Assembly (NCBI GenBank): GCA_963834705.1
Contig: CAWICV010000013.1
Location: 434,001 to 498,000, forward strand
Length of the DNA stretch: 64,000 nucleotides
Source of the DNA: RYN-230 sp963834705
GTDB lineage: Bacteria; Actinomycetota; Actinomycetes; Streptosporangiales; Streptosporangiaceae
Direction: 5' to 3'
The notes under the pieces were generated by a model, which saw only the letters and a program-made list of their open reading frames with translations, had not been told where the DNA came from and searched no databases. A program made the translations under genes and the position numbers. This document shows positions 25,472 through 33,934 of this stretch, in pieces. Every line of letters starts with the position of its first letter. Positions within the stretch are counted from its first letter, which is position 1.

Positions 25472-28400
25472 GCTGGGCCCAGGACTTCGTCCACCTGCAT
25501 GTCGCCTCGGCCTACTCGCTGCGGTACGGGGTGGCCGCCCCGGCCGCCCTGGCCGCCCGGACGGCTGAGCTGGGGATGCGGGCGCTCGCGCTGACCGACC
25601 GGGACGGCCTGTACGGGGCGGTGAAGCACGCGGTGGCGTGCGCGGACGCGGGCATCGCCCCGATCCTCGGCGCCGACCTCGCGCTGGCCGGCCCTGAGGG
25701 GCTGGACGGCCCGGAACGGATGCTGAACCCGTCCGCCCCGGCCCGGCTGCACAGCGAGGACGCGGCCCGGGTGACGCTGCTGGCCGAGGGCAGCCAGGGC
25801 TGGGCGTCGCTGTGCCGGCTGGTCAGCGCGGCGCATCAGGCCGGCCAGCGCGGCGCCCCGCTGATCACCCCGGAACTGGTCGCCGGGCACGCCGCTGGGC
25901 TGATCATCATGCTCGGGCCGGGCAGCGACCTCGGCCGGGCGGTCGCCGCGCGGCGGCCCGGCCTGGCCGCGGCCGCGCTGGCCCGCTGGCGGGACTGCGG
26001 CGAGGTGGTCATCGAGATCGTGGACCAACGCACCCGGGGCAGCGGCCACCGGGCCGCCCGGATGCTCCGGCTGGCCGCCGACGCCGGGGTGCCGGCCGTG
26101 CTGAGCAACGCGGTCCGCTACCTCGACCCGGCGGACGCCGCGGTCGCCCAGGTGCTCGACGCGGCCCGGCAGCTGGCCCCGCTGGGCGAGCGGCATCTGG
26201 CCCGGCGCAACGCCCGGGCACACCTGGCCAGCGGCGCGGACATGGCCCAGGTGGCCGCGCGGAGCTGCGACGACGCCGGCCGGGCCGGGCTGCTCCGGGC
26301 GACCGCGGCGCTGGCCGCCCGGTGCGCCCTGGAACCCGGCCGGGACCTGGGCATCGGCGGCCGGTTCATGCCGGAGATCACCGACGGCGAGCCGCTCACC
26401 CTGCTCCGCGCCCGGTGCGCCGAGGGGATGCACCGCCGGTACCCGGCCGCGGGCCGCGGCCGGGGCACCGGGCCACGGACGGCGCGGCGCCGCGCCGCCG
26501 AGCGGCTGGACCATGAGCTGGCCATCATTGCCAAGACCGGGCTGGCCGCCTACTTCCTGACCGTGGCCGACGTCACCGCGCTGATCAGGAACCGGGGCAT
26601 CCACTGCTCGATCCGCGGGTCCGGGGCCGGCTGCCTGGTCAACTACCTGATCGGCATCTCCGGCATCGACCCGCTGGACTACGACCTGATCATGGAGCGG
26701 TTCCTGTCCGAGAGCCGCACGGGCCTGCCGGACATCGACCTGGACGTGGAGTCGGCCCGCCGGATCGAGGCTTACCGGGCCATCGTGGACGCCTACTCCG
26801 AGCAGCGCATCGCCTGCGTGTCGATGATGGAGACGTACCGGGCGCGCAGCGCGATCCGGGATGTCGCGGCCGCGCTGGGCCTGCCGCCGTACGAGATCGA
26901 CGTGATCGCCAAGGCGTTCCCGCACATCCGGGCGCGCAGCATCCAGGGTGCCCTGACCGAGCTGCCGGAACTGCGCGGCAGCGGGCTGGCCATCCCGCAG
27001 CTGACCGGGATGTTCCGGCTCGCCGAGCGGCTGGACGGGCTGCCCCGGCACGTGGCCATGCATCCGTGCGGCGTGGTGCTGTCGGACACCTCGCTGCTGG
27101 ACCGGACCCCGGTGGAGCGGAGCTTCGAGGGGCTGCCGCTGAGCCAGTTCGACAAGGACGACGTCGAGATCGCCGGCATGATCAAACTGGACGTGCTCGG
27201 CGTGCGGATGCAGTCGGCCATGGCGCACACGCTGGCCGAGGTGGAGCGGACCCGGGGCGAGCAGGTGGACATCGACGCCGTCGGCTGCGCGGACGAGCCG
27301 ACGTTCGAGATGATCCGCCGCGCGCAGACCCTGGGCTGCTTCCAGATCGAGTCGCCCGGGCAGCGGGAGCTGGTCGGCAAGCTGCTGCCCCGGGACATCG
27401 CCGACCTGATCGTGGACATCTCGCTGTTCCGGCCGGGCCCGGTCAACTCCGACATGGTCACGCCGTTCCTGGAGATCCGCCATGGCCAGCGCGCGGCCAG
27501 CTACCCGCACGAGGATCTGGCCGCCACGCTGGCCGAGACCGGCGGGGTGGTCATCTTCCACGAGCAGGTGCTGCGCATCATCCACGCGATGACCGGCTGC
27601 GGCCTGTCCGCGGCCGAGTACGTCCGCCGCCAGCTGACCGAGGAGCAGTCCCGGGACCAGGCCGGGGAGTGGTTCCGCGGCATCGCCCGGGACCGGGGCT
27701 ACGACGCCGGCGCCGTGCGGCGGGTGTGGGACGTGCTGGAGTCGTTCGGCGGGTTCGGCTTCTGCAAGGCGCACGCGGCCGCGTTCGCCATCCCGACCTA
27801 CCAGTCGGCCTGGCTGAAGCGGCACTACCCGGCCGCGTTCTACGCCGGGGTGCTCACCCATGACCCGGGGATGTACCCCAAGCGGGTGATCGTGGCCGAC
27901 GCCCGGCTGGCCGGCCTGCCGATCCTGCCGGTGGACGTGAACGCCTCGGCCGCCGACTGGCGCGTCGAGCCGGTCGGCCAGCTGCCCGGCGAGGGGCTGC
28001 GCCCCGGGCTGCGCGAGGTCAAGGGGATCAGCGACGCCGAGGTGGCGCGGATCGTCGCCGGGCAGCCGTACACGTCACTGCGCGACCTGTGGGAGCGGGC
28101 CGCGGTGTCCCGCCCGGTAGCCGAGCGGCTGGTCCTGGTCGGCGCCCTCGACGAGATGTACGGGATTGCCGAGCCGCCGACCGTCGGCCGCGACAGCGGC
28201 CTCGGCGCGGAGCGCCGATCGGGACCTCAGCCCGCACGGCCGGCTCCGCCGGCCTCGGCCGGAGGGCGATCGGGGGGTCCGGGGGGTCGCCCCCCCGGGA
28301 TAAGCCGCCCCCCCGGGCTGACACGGCGGGACCTCTTGGCCCGGGTGGGGGTGCTCGACCGGCGGGCCCGGGTCCGGGCCAGCGGCACCGGCCAGGCCGC

Positions 28401-29313
28401 GCTGGGCTTCGCCGGGGACGGGTTCGCCGAGCTCGTCCCGGCCGGTGAGCTGCGCGAGCTGACCCCGGCCGAGCGGGTGGCGGCCGAGCTGGAAATCCTC
28501 GGCATCGACCTGAGCCAGCACGTGCTGAGCTTCTACACCGCCCTGCTCGATCAGCTCGGCGTGACCCGCTCGGCCGGGCTGCACAACTGCCCGGCCGGCG
28601 ACCGGATCCTGGTGGCCGGGGTGAAGATCGCTACCCAGACCCCGGCCATCCGGTCCGGCCTGCGGATCATCTTCACCACCCTGGACGACGCGACCGGGCC
28701 GGTGGACCTGGCGTTCTTCGAGTCCGTCCAGGACCGGTGCGCAGCCCGGGTGTTCGGCTCCTGGCTGCTCGTGGTGCGCGGCCGGGTGCGCCGGACCGGC
28801 GAGTCGGTATCGATCAACGCGGAGGAGTGCTGGGACCTGGCCGCCCTGGAGGAGATCCGCGCCGGCCGCGGCATGGCGGCGGTCCGCGCGGCCATGGCCG
28901 CGGGCGACGTGCCCGCATCCGGTGCGCCGGGCAGCCGCCGGGCCGTCACCGGAGAGGGCACCGGCGAGGCCAACCCCAAGATCATTTATCCGAGCGGATT
29001 CGTCCAGTCTCCGTATGCGGAAACCGGCTCGCCCGGCGGGGCGCTGAAAGACCCGCCACGCACCCTGTGGCATGCCAGCCCGGGCAGTTCCGGGCCGGTC
29101 TTACCGGTGGCGCGGCCGGCTATCTCGGCAGCGTCCCAACCGCGTCCGCGTAGAACGCCGAATCGGCCAGGTGGAACGCGAGCTGGCGGAGCGTCCAGGC
29201 GCCGCCGTCCTGCTTGTCCAGCTGCCCGGCGGACAGCGAGCGCAGCCGCACGTCCCAGATCAGCGCCAGCCGCCGCAGCCGGCTGTGCGCCTCATCGAGA
29301 TCCTCCGGGGTGA
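25453..29313 (+). CDS. dnaE2: Error-prone DNA polymerase III alpha subunit DnaE2 (ImuC)
   Basis: This is an SOS-induced translesion polymerase of about 1286 residues. It has an N-terminal PHP domain (FVHLHVASAYSLRYG) and a polymerase core with GSGAGCLVNYLIGISGIDPL and the catalytic Asp pair in GLPDIDLDVES. The helix-hairpin and OB regions follow, and the family's usual C-terminal end TLWHASPGSSG is present. A Gly/Pro-rich insert (about residues 910-955) comes from a G-tract repeat. About 70 extra basic, low-complexity residues follow the normal end, overlapping the opposite-strand DinB-like gene. imuA and imuB are not adjacent. An in-frame GTG at 25435 is an alternative start. Confidence 0.92.
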   Translation: MGLTGLSWAQDFVHLHVASAYSLRYGVAAPAALAARTAELGMRALALTDRDGLYGAVKHAVACADAGIAPILGADLALAGPEGLDGPERMLNPSAPARLHSEDAARVTLLAEGSQGWASLCRLVSAAHQAGQRGAPLITPELVAGHAAGLIIMLGPGSDLGRAVAARRPGLAAAALARWRDCGEVVIEIVDQRTRGSGHRAARMLRLAADAGVPAVLSNAVRYLDPADAAVAQVLDAARQLAPLGERHLARRNARAHLASGADMAQVAARSCDDAGRAGLLRATAALAARCALEPGRDLGIGGRFMPEITDGEPLTLLRARCAEGMHRRYPAAGRGRGTGPRTARRRAAERLDHELAIIAKTGLAAYFLTVADVTALIRNRGIHCSIRGSGAGCLVNYLIGISGIDPLDYDLIMERFLSESRTGLPDIDLDVESARRIEAYRAIVDAYSEQRIACVSMMETYRARSAIRDVAAALGLPPYEIDVIAKAFPHIRARSIQGALTELPELRGSGLAIPQLTGMFRLAERLDGLPRHVAMHPCGVVLSDTSLLDRTPVERSFEGLPLSQFDKDDVEIAGMIKLDVLGVRMQSAMAHTLAEVERTRGEQVDIDAVGCADEPTFEMIRRAQTLGCFQIESPGQRELVGKLLPRDIADLIVDISLFRPGPVNSDMVTPFLEIRHGQRAASYPHEDLAATLAETGGVVIFHEQVLRIIHAMTGCGLSAAEYVRRQLTEEQSRDQAGEWFRGIARDRGYDAGAVRRVWDVLESFGGFGFCKAHAAAFAIPTYQSAWLKRHYPAAFYAGVLTHDPGMYPKRVIVADARLAGLPILPVDVNASAADWRVEPVGQLPGEGLRPGLREVKGISDAEVARIVAGQPYTSLRDLWERAAVSRPVAERLVLVGALDEMYGIAEPPTVGRDSGLGAERRSGPQPARPAPPASAGGRSGGPGGRPPGISRPPGLTRRDLLARVGVLDRRARVRASGTGQAALGFAGDGFAELVPAGELRELTPAERVAAELEILGIDLSQHVLSFYTALLDQLGVTRSAGLHNCPAGDRILVAGVKIATQTPAIRSGLRIIFTTLDDATGPVDLAFFESVQDRCAARVFGSWLLVVRGRVRRTGESVSINAEECWDLAALEEIRAGRGMAAVRAAMAAGDVPASGAPGSRRAVTGEGTGEANPKIIYPSGFVQSPYAETGSPGGALKDPPRTLWHASPGSSGPVLPVARPAISAASQPRPRRTPNRPGGTRAGGASRRRRPACPAARRTASAAARPRSAPAAAAGCAPHRDPPG

Positions 29314-29608
29314 ACAGGGCCAGATCGGCCGCGGTGGTGATGGCCGAGGCGTGCCACCGGTCCGGCTCGGTAGGCCGCCCGGCCAGCCGGGCTTCCAGCT
29401 CGGCCAGGTGATCGACCAGATGATCGGCCACCCGCCGGATGGCCTTGTGCGGGGTGTACAGCCGCGGCGGCTCGCCTTCGACGGGTGTCTCGGCCGGGAC
29501 GCCATCCCACTCCGGCCAGGTCTCCGCCATCAGCAGCACGTAGTCCACCATGCCGGTCACCACGTCGGCGGGATGCCGGTCGTCGACCTCGGGCCCGGGA
29601 TCAGTCAT
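29120..29608 (-). CDS. DinB-like four-helix-bundle protein
   Basis: This 162-residue protein starts at MTDPGPEVDDRHPADV (ATG 29608). Helices with PADVVTGMVDYVLLMAETWP, AIRRVADHLVDHLAELEARL and GGAWTLRQLAFHLADSAFYA resemble the DinB/YfiT metal-binding bundle. Paired His residues (DHLVDHL, FHLAD) could bind metal. Such proteins may act as thiol-dependent transferases. The last 194 bases lie antisense to the dnaE2 3' extension. Confidence 0.75.
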   Translation of the reverse strand: MTDPGPEVDDRHPADVVTGMVDYVLLMAETWPEWDGVPAETPVEGEPPRLYTPHKAIRRVADHLVDHLAELEARLAGRPTEPDRWHASAITTAADLALFTPEDLDEAHSRLRRLALIWDVRLRSLSAGQLDKQDGGAWTLRQLAFHLADSAFYADAVGTLPR

Positions 29609-29829
29609 GGCACCATCATGCCGCCTATGGCCGACATTCTCTGCTTTGGGGTTACCAGTAGTGCGTTTACGGAAAATGGCGGACGAATGGCATGCCACTC
29701 TGGTCATCCGGGAACCGGGCATTTAAACTCCTGCTAACGATGAAGAGCCGCGTAACTCAGATGACCAGCGGAAATTGCTGGGTCATCCCCGAGAATGGGG
29801 GCTAATGCGGCGATCCGGGGGGATTCATC

Positions 29830-31011
29830 ATGTGCCGTGCCATTGCCATCTATGACGCACTGTGGAATGGTGCGGCAGATACCCTGGACCCTGTCGTGCC
29901 AGCCACTGAATGGGCCCAGCATCAGCGCGTTCATCAGTATCTGGGCGGGCGGAGCGTCAGCCACGGCGGCGACATCATCAATATCGACCAGGACTATCTC
30001 GACGTGCAGCGGCAGGCCCTGGCCGGCGGCAGCGCGCAGGCGTCGCCGGCGGTGGCCCAGCCGGCCGGGGCGGTGAACGCGTTCTTCCGCGGCTCGGACG
30101 GCCAGCTGTGGCGCGATTCGTTCACCCCCGGCGCGGGCTGGCAGCACCCGGCCAGCATGGGCGGCTCGCTGGCCACCCGTCCATCCGCGGTGACCTCGGT
30201 GCCGGGCACGGTAGCGGTGTTCGCCAAGGGCACCGACGGGCGGCTCTGGGAGGCGGTCAGCCAGCCGGGCCACGGCTGGCCGGCGCTGCGCCCGCTGCAC
30301 ATGGGCCGGCTGGGCAGCAGGCCCGCCGCGGTGGCGCAGGCCGACGGCGTGATCGACATGTTCTGGCGCGGGCCGGCCGACCACCACCTGTGGCAGGCCC
30401 AGTACAACCCGGGCCGCGGCTGGGGCAAGGCGCACGACCTGGGCGGGCAGCTCGGCTCGGCACCGGCCCCGGCGGTGTCCGGCCGCGGCACGCTGGCCGT
30501 GTTCTGGCAGGGCCGGGACGGGCATCTGTGGTGATCCGGCGGCAGCCCGGGCTGGTCACGTCCGGCTAACCTGGGCATGGGCAGGCTGGGCGGCGCACCC
30601 GCGGCCACCGGCCTGGCCAGCGGCGAGGCCGACGTGTTCTGGCCAGCCAAGTCGCACGCCAGCGTGTGGCAGCTCAGCTACCTGCCCGGCCACGGCTGGG
30701 GCACGGCGCACAACCTGCCCGCCGGCGTGTCGGCCGGGCCGGTGGCGGTCGCCACGCCGGCCACAGGTGTAGATGTGTTCTGGAAGGGAAGCAACGGCAC
30801 ATTGTGGTGGACGGCTGGTCACGGGGCCAGCTGGGCTCAGCCAGCCGCCGCCGGGATGGGGGTGCTGGGCAGCGCGCCATTCGCGGCCGGGCAGCCTGGC
30901 GGTGTGGTCAACGTGTTCGGGAAGGGCTCGGCGGACGGGCACCTCTGGCAGGCCAGGTACCGGCGCGGCGCCTGGTCCGGGCCGGCCGACCTGGGTGGCG
31001 CGGTCAGCTGA
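29830..31011 (+). pseudogene. Seven-bladed lectin-like beta-propeller with in-frame TGA
   Basis: A 393-codon frame from ATG 29830 is cut only by TGA at 30532-30534. Seven repeats are visible, each ending like VNAFFRGSDGQLW, VAVFAKGTDGRLW, IDMFWRGPADHHLW, LAVFWQGRDGHLW, then after the stop VDVFWKGSNGTLW and relatives. This fits a PLL/tectonin-type carbohydrate-binding propeller. The TGA directly follows the Trp of blade 4, where blade 6 has a second Trp. Either a TGG-to-TGA mutation or UGA readthrough would explain it. There is no signal peptide. Without readthrough the product is a half-propeller of 234 residues. Confidence 0.75.
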
Positions 31012-31157
31012 CCGCCCTGGGGGAGCGCGGGGGACGGTGTACACGGCTGATGCTGGGGGATTACTGAGAAGAGGCCCGGACCAGGGACATCTACGTGGTT
31101 CCGTACGGTATACCTGACTGGATGGCCCGTCGGTCTCCAAACCATCTAGGACGCTTA

Positions 31158-31904
31158 ATGACACTCATCACGCCCCGGATCTCCGACGCCTTGTGGCGGA
31201 TCGTCCCTGGGCCGCTGCGGGAGAAGGTACGCAGCAACGTCGTCAAGCGTTTCGTCCGGTTCGCCCCGGCGGCCGTGTGCGCGGTGGCCGCCACCCAGAT
31301 CACGTACATCATCTGCATCGGCCCGGCCAACCTGACGGCCGGCATCTCCGGCGCGCTGGGCTGGTTCGCCGGCGCGGCCGTCAGCTACGTGATCAGCCGC
31401 TGGGCGTGGGAGCGCAAGGGCCGGCCCAACGTGCTGCGGGAGACCATCCCGTTCGCCATCGTCTCGATCTGTGCGGGCGTCATCCTCACCCTGGCCAGCA
31501 AGTTCGGTAGCTCGGTGGCCGCCTCGATGGGACTGCACCACGGCGTCGGCAAGGTCCTGGTGGCGGATGCTTTCTACTTCGCGGCCAACTGCCTGACGTT
31601 CGCCGGGCGCTTCCTGATCTTCCACTTCGTGCTGTTCCGCGACCGCAGTGCCGGTGAGGCGCTGGCCGTGGTCGAGGGCCGCGAGCCGCTGCTGGCCGAG
31701 CCGACGGACGACGGGATCGAGGTGCAGCCCCGGCCGGCCACCAGGCCGGACCCGGCGCACGTCGGCAGGGCAATGGGATCGGCGCCGGTCAACGGCGCGG
31801 CGGGCTGGCGGAACGGCACCGGCAATGGCACCGCGGGCCAGATCCCGCCGCGGGAGGCCGGCGCCGACGGGCGGGTGGCCTCCGATCCAGGCCGCCGCCG
31901 GTAG
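31158..31904 (+). CDS. GtrA-family membrane protein
   Basis: This 248-residue protein has four hydrophobic helices between residues about 30 and 170 (APAAVCAVAATQITYIICIG, then ALGWFAGAAVSYVISRWAWE, PFAIVSICAGVILTLASKFG and GRFLIFHFVLF). The pattern is that of GtrA/DPMS flippase-like proteins, followed by a polar C-terminal tail. ATG 31158 is preferred. A convergent family-2 glycosyltransferase lies next door; such pairs move and make polyprenyl-linked sugars for cell-envelope glycans or lipoglycans. Confidence 0.82.
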   Translation: MTLITPRISDALWRIVPGPLREKVRSNVVKRFVRFAPAAVCAVAATQITYIICIGPANLTAGISGALGWFAGAAVSYVISRWAWERKGRPNVLRETIPFAIVSICAGVILTLASKFGSSVAASMGLHHGVGKVLVADAFYFAANCLTFAGRFLIFHFVLFRDRSAGEALAVVEGREPLLAEPTDDGIEVQPRPATRPDPAHVGRAMGSAPVNGAAGWRNGTGNGTAGQIPPREAGADGRVASDPGRRR

Positions 31905-31980
31905 CCCCATCCGGGCCGGGCGCGGTAACCTATCCGGGCCGCCGTTGGCAAATGCTTAGTTTGCAGATAGCAAAATCTTG

Positions 31981-32020
31981 AAAAGAATCCCGGCCGGGCG
32001 TGGCCCCAGCCGGGATTTCC
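31981..32020. terminator. Bidirectional terminator between gtrA-like and GT2 genes
   Basis: A 9-bp perfect stem (31986-31994 and 32009-32017) with a 14-base loop is flanked by an A-run on the left and T-rich bases on the right, serving both converging genes. Confidence 0.7.
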
Positions 32021-32041
32021 TGTCTTCAGCCGTCTGTGCGA

Positions 32042-32908
32042 TTAGCTCCGCGGCTCGCTGGCGTGCTGGTTCGGCGCGGACTGCGGGGCGGCCGTGGCTG
32101 TGCTGGCCGGGCCGCGGCGCCGCTCCCGCCACCAGGTGCCGCCGACCACCCGCGCGTAGTGCAGGCCGTAGATGGCGTTGTGGCCCTTCTTGCTCTGCCC
32201 GACCTGCCGCTTGTGGATCGTGGCCGGGACCTCGATCACCCGGAAGCCACGGGCCAGCACGGCGATCAGCAGCTCGGACGACTGGTACTGAGGCTGTTCC
32301 AGCCGGACCGCCCCGGTCACCTCGGCCCGCATCGCCCGCAGGCCGAACGAGGAGTCGGTGATGTGCGTGCCGGTCAGCAGGCTGATCGTGGTGGCGAACA
32401 CCCAGGTGCCCAGGCGGCGCACCGGGTCTTTGGTCTCCTGGCTGCCCAGCTTGCGCGACCCGGTGACGAAGTCGGCGTCGCCCGCCACCACCGGGGCCAG
32501 CACCCGCTCCATCTCGGCCGGGTTGTACTGGCCGTCCGCGTCGGTGGTCACGATGTACTGGGCGCCGCCCTCACGGGCCAGCCGGTAGCCGAGGCGCAGC
32601 GCGGCCCCCTGGCCGCGGTTGACCTGGACGTCCGCGACCAGGGCACCGTGCTCGCGGCCCTCGGTCACGGTGCCGTCGCGGGAGCCGTCCGACACCACCA
32701 CCGCGGCGGTGCTCAGGCCGCAAAGGGTCGCTGGCAGCGCATCCACCACCGAGCCGAGCACGCCCTGCTCGTTGTAGGCGGCAATGACGACGGCCACCGG
32801 CGGCAGGTGTTCCGCCCGGTCGCCATATTCGGCCAGGAATGCCTTGGCCGCCGCGTCGTCGATGGCCTCGTCCGCTGCCCACTGGGAACGCTCCACAGCG
32901 CCCATCAA
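32042..32908 (-). CDS. Family 2 glycosyltransferase (dolichol-phosphate-mannose synthase-like)
   Basis: This 288-residue protein has a GT-A fold. VAVVIAAYNEQGVLGSVVDA starts the nucleotide-binding domain, VVVSDGSRDGT carries the first acidic residues, and the metal-binding DXD is in TTDADGQYNP. There is no multi-pass membrane domain, so it is a soluble or peripheral polyprenyl-phosphate glycosyl transferase. The convergent GtrA-like protein is a likely partner. The C-terminal 30 residues are low complexity. Confidence 0.88.
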   Translation of the reverse strand: MMGAVERSQWAADEAIDDAAAKAFLAEYGDRAEHLPPVAVVIAAYNEQGVLGSVVDALPATLCGLSTAAVVVSDGSRDGTVTEGREHGALVADVQVNRGQGAALRLGYRLAREGGAQYIVTTDADGQYNPAEMERVLAPVVAGDADFVTGSRKLGSQETKDPVRRLGTWVFATTISLLTGTHITDSSFGLRAMRAEVTGAVRLEQPQYQSSELLIAVLARGFRVIEVPATIHKRQVGQSKKGHNAIYGLHYARVVGGTWWRERRRGPASTATAAPQSAPNQHASEPRS

Positions 32909-33147
32909 CTCTCCATTCGCAACTCACGCCGATCAGTTGCCACCCGGCTGTACCGGGCCGCACCGGATTCCGCCACCTGACCGGCTGAGAATTACCTGAC
33001 GGCAGGGCCGGGTGATTCAGATTGTGCCCAGGACCGTGCCAGTGACCGCCCGCTATTCGCGGGTTCGCGTGGACAGTGTAGCCGGGGCGCGCTGACTTGG
33101 TTCCGATGACGAGGCGTCTGAGCCCCTGGTTGTGCCATCCTGGCTGG

Positions 33148-33768
33148 ATGGCGGAGGGTTTGGCAGCGGAAGATGAGTCCTACCGGATCCTGCGATCCCG
33201 GATCGACCTGAGCCGGCTCCCGCCGCTTTGCCGCGCGGTGACCGAGCACGTCATCGCGGTCAGCGCCGACTTCGACTACGCCACTGACCTGCTCTGCGAC
33301 GAGCAGGTACTGGCCGCCGCCAGCGCGGAACTGGCCGCCGGGGCGGCCGTGGTCGCGGACAGCGCGATGGTCGCCGCCGGGATCAGCGGGTACCCGGTGA
33401 TCTGCAAGAGCGGGGACGCGCTCACCGCGCGGCTGGCCCGGACGGCCAGCATCAGCCCGCCCGCGGCCGGGGTGCGGCTGGCTTTCGGCCAGGCCGGCCC
33501 GGGCGCGATCTGGGTGGTGGGCTGCGAGCCCGCCGCGCTCGCCGAGATCATGGCCAGGAACGTCCAGCCGTCGCTGGTCATCGGCCTGCCTGCCGGGCTG
33601 GCCGGGGCGGCGGAAGCTAAGGACGCGGTGCGGGCCAGCGGGCTGCCGGCGCTGACCAACGTGTCGGAGAAGGGCGGTGCGGCGGTCGCGGCGGCCGCGT
33701 TCTGCGCGCTGGCTACCGCGGCTCTGGCCAGCGGCGGGGCAGATGCCACTACGCTCAATAGCCGATGA
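33148..33768 (+). CDS. cobH: Precorrin-8X methylmutase (CobH/CbiC)-like protein
   Basis: This 206-residue protein matches the family that migrates a methyl group to form hydrogenobyrinate/cobyrinate. Landmarks are VVADSAMVAAGI, RLAFGQAGPGAIWVVGCEPA and VIGLPAGLAGAAEAK. The family's catalytic His normally stands in a V-I-H-A-T-A-D pattern; here the aligned stretch is VIAVSADFDYA, so that His appears to be Ala (residue 37). Activity is therefore doubtful. ATG 33148 is used. It is followed by cysG/cobA. Confidence 0.8.
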   Translation: MAEGLAAEDESYRILRSRIDLSRLPPLCRAVTEHVIAVSADFDYATDLLCDEQVLAAASAELAAGAAVVADSAMVAAGISGYPVICKSGDALTARLARTASISPPAAGVRLAFGQAGPGAIWVVGCEPAALAEIMARNVQPSLVIGLPAGLAGAAEAKDAVRASGLPALTNVSEKGGAAVAAAAFCALATAALASGGADATTLNSR

Positions 33769-33934
33769 TCCGGACACGGCTAGGCTGACCTGCTGAACTG
33801 TGCGTGACTTGGCTGACATGCTCGACCCGGGCGCAACCCCAGCCCGGTTCGCTGCTCGTCCCTTACCCGACCTGCTGCCCGACCCGTTGCTCGATTCCGT
33901 GCTGAACGTTGCTTCCGAAGGAGGGCGGAGCGCC

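Noticed and set aside
25192..27861. 889-codon minus-strand ORF opposite dnaE2
   Set aside because: A long open frame is expected opposite GC-rich coding DNA; DnaE2 motifs are on the other strand.
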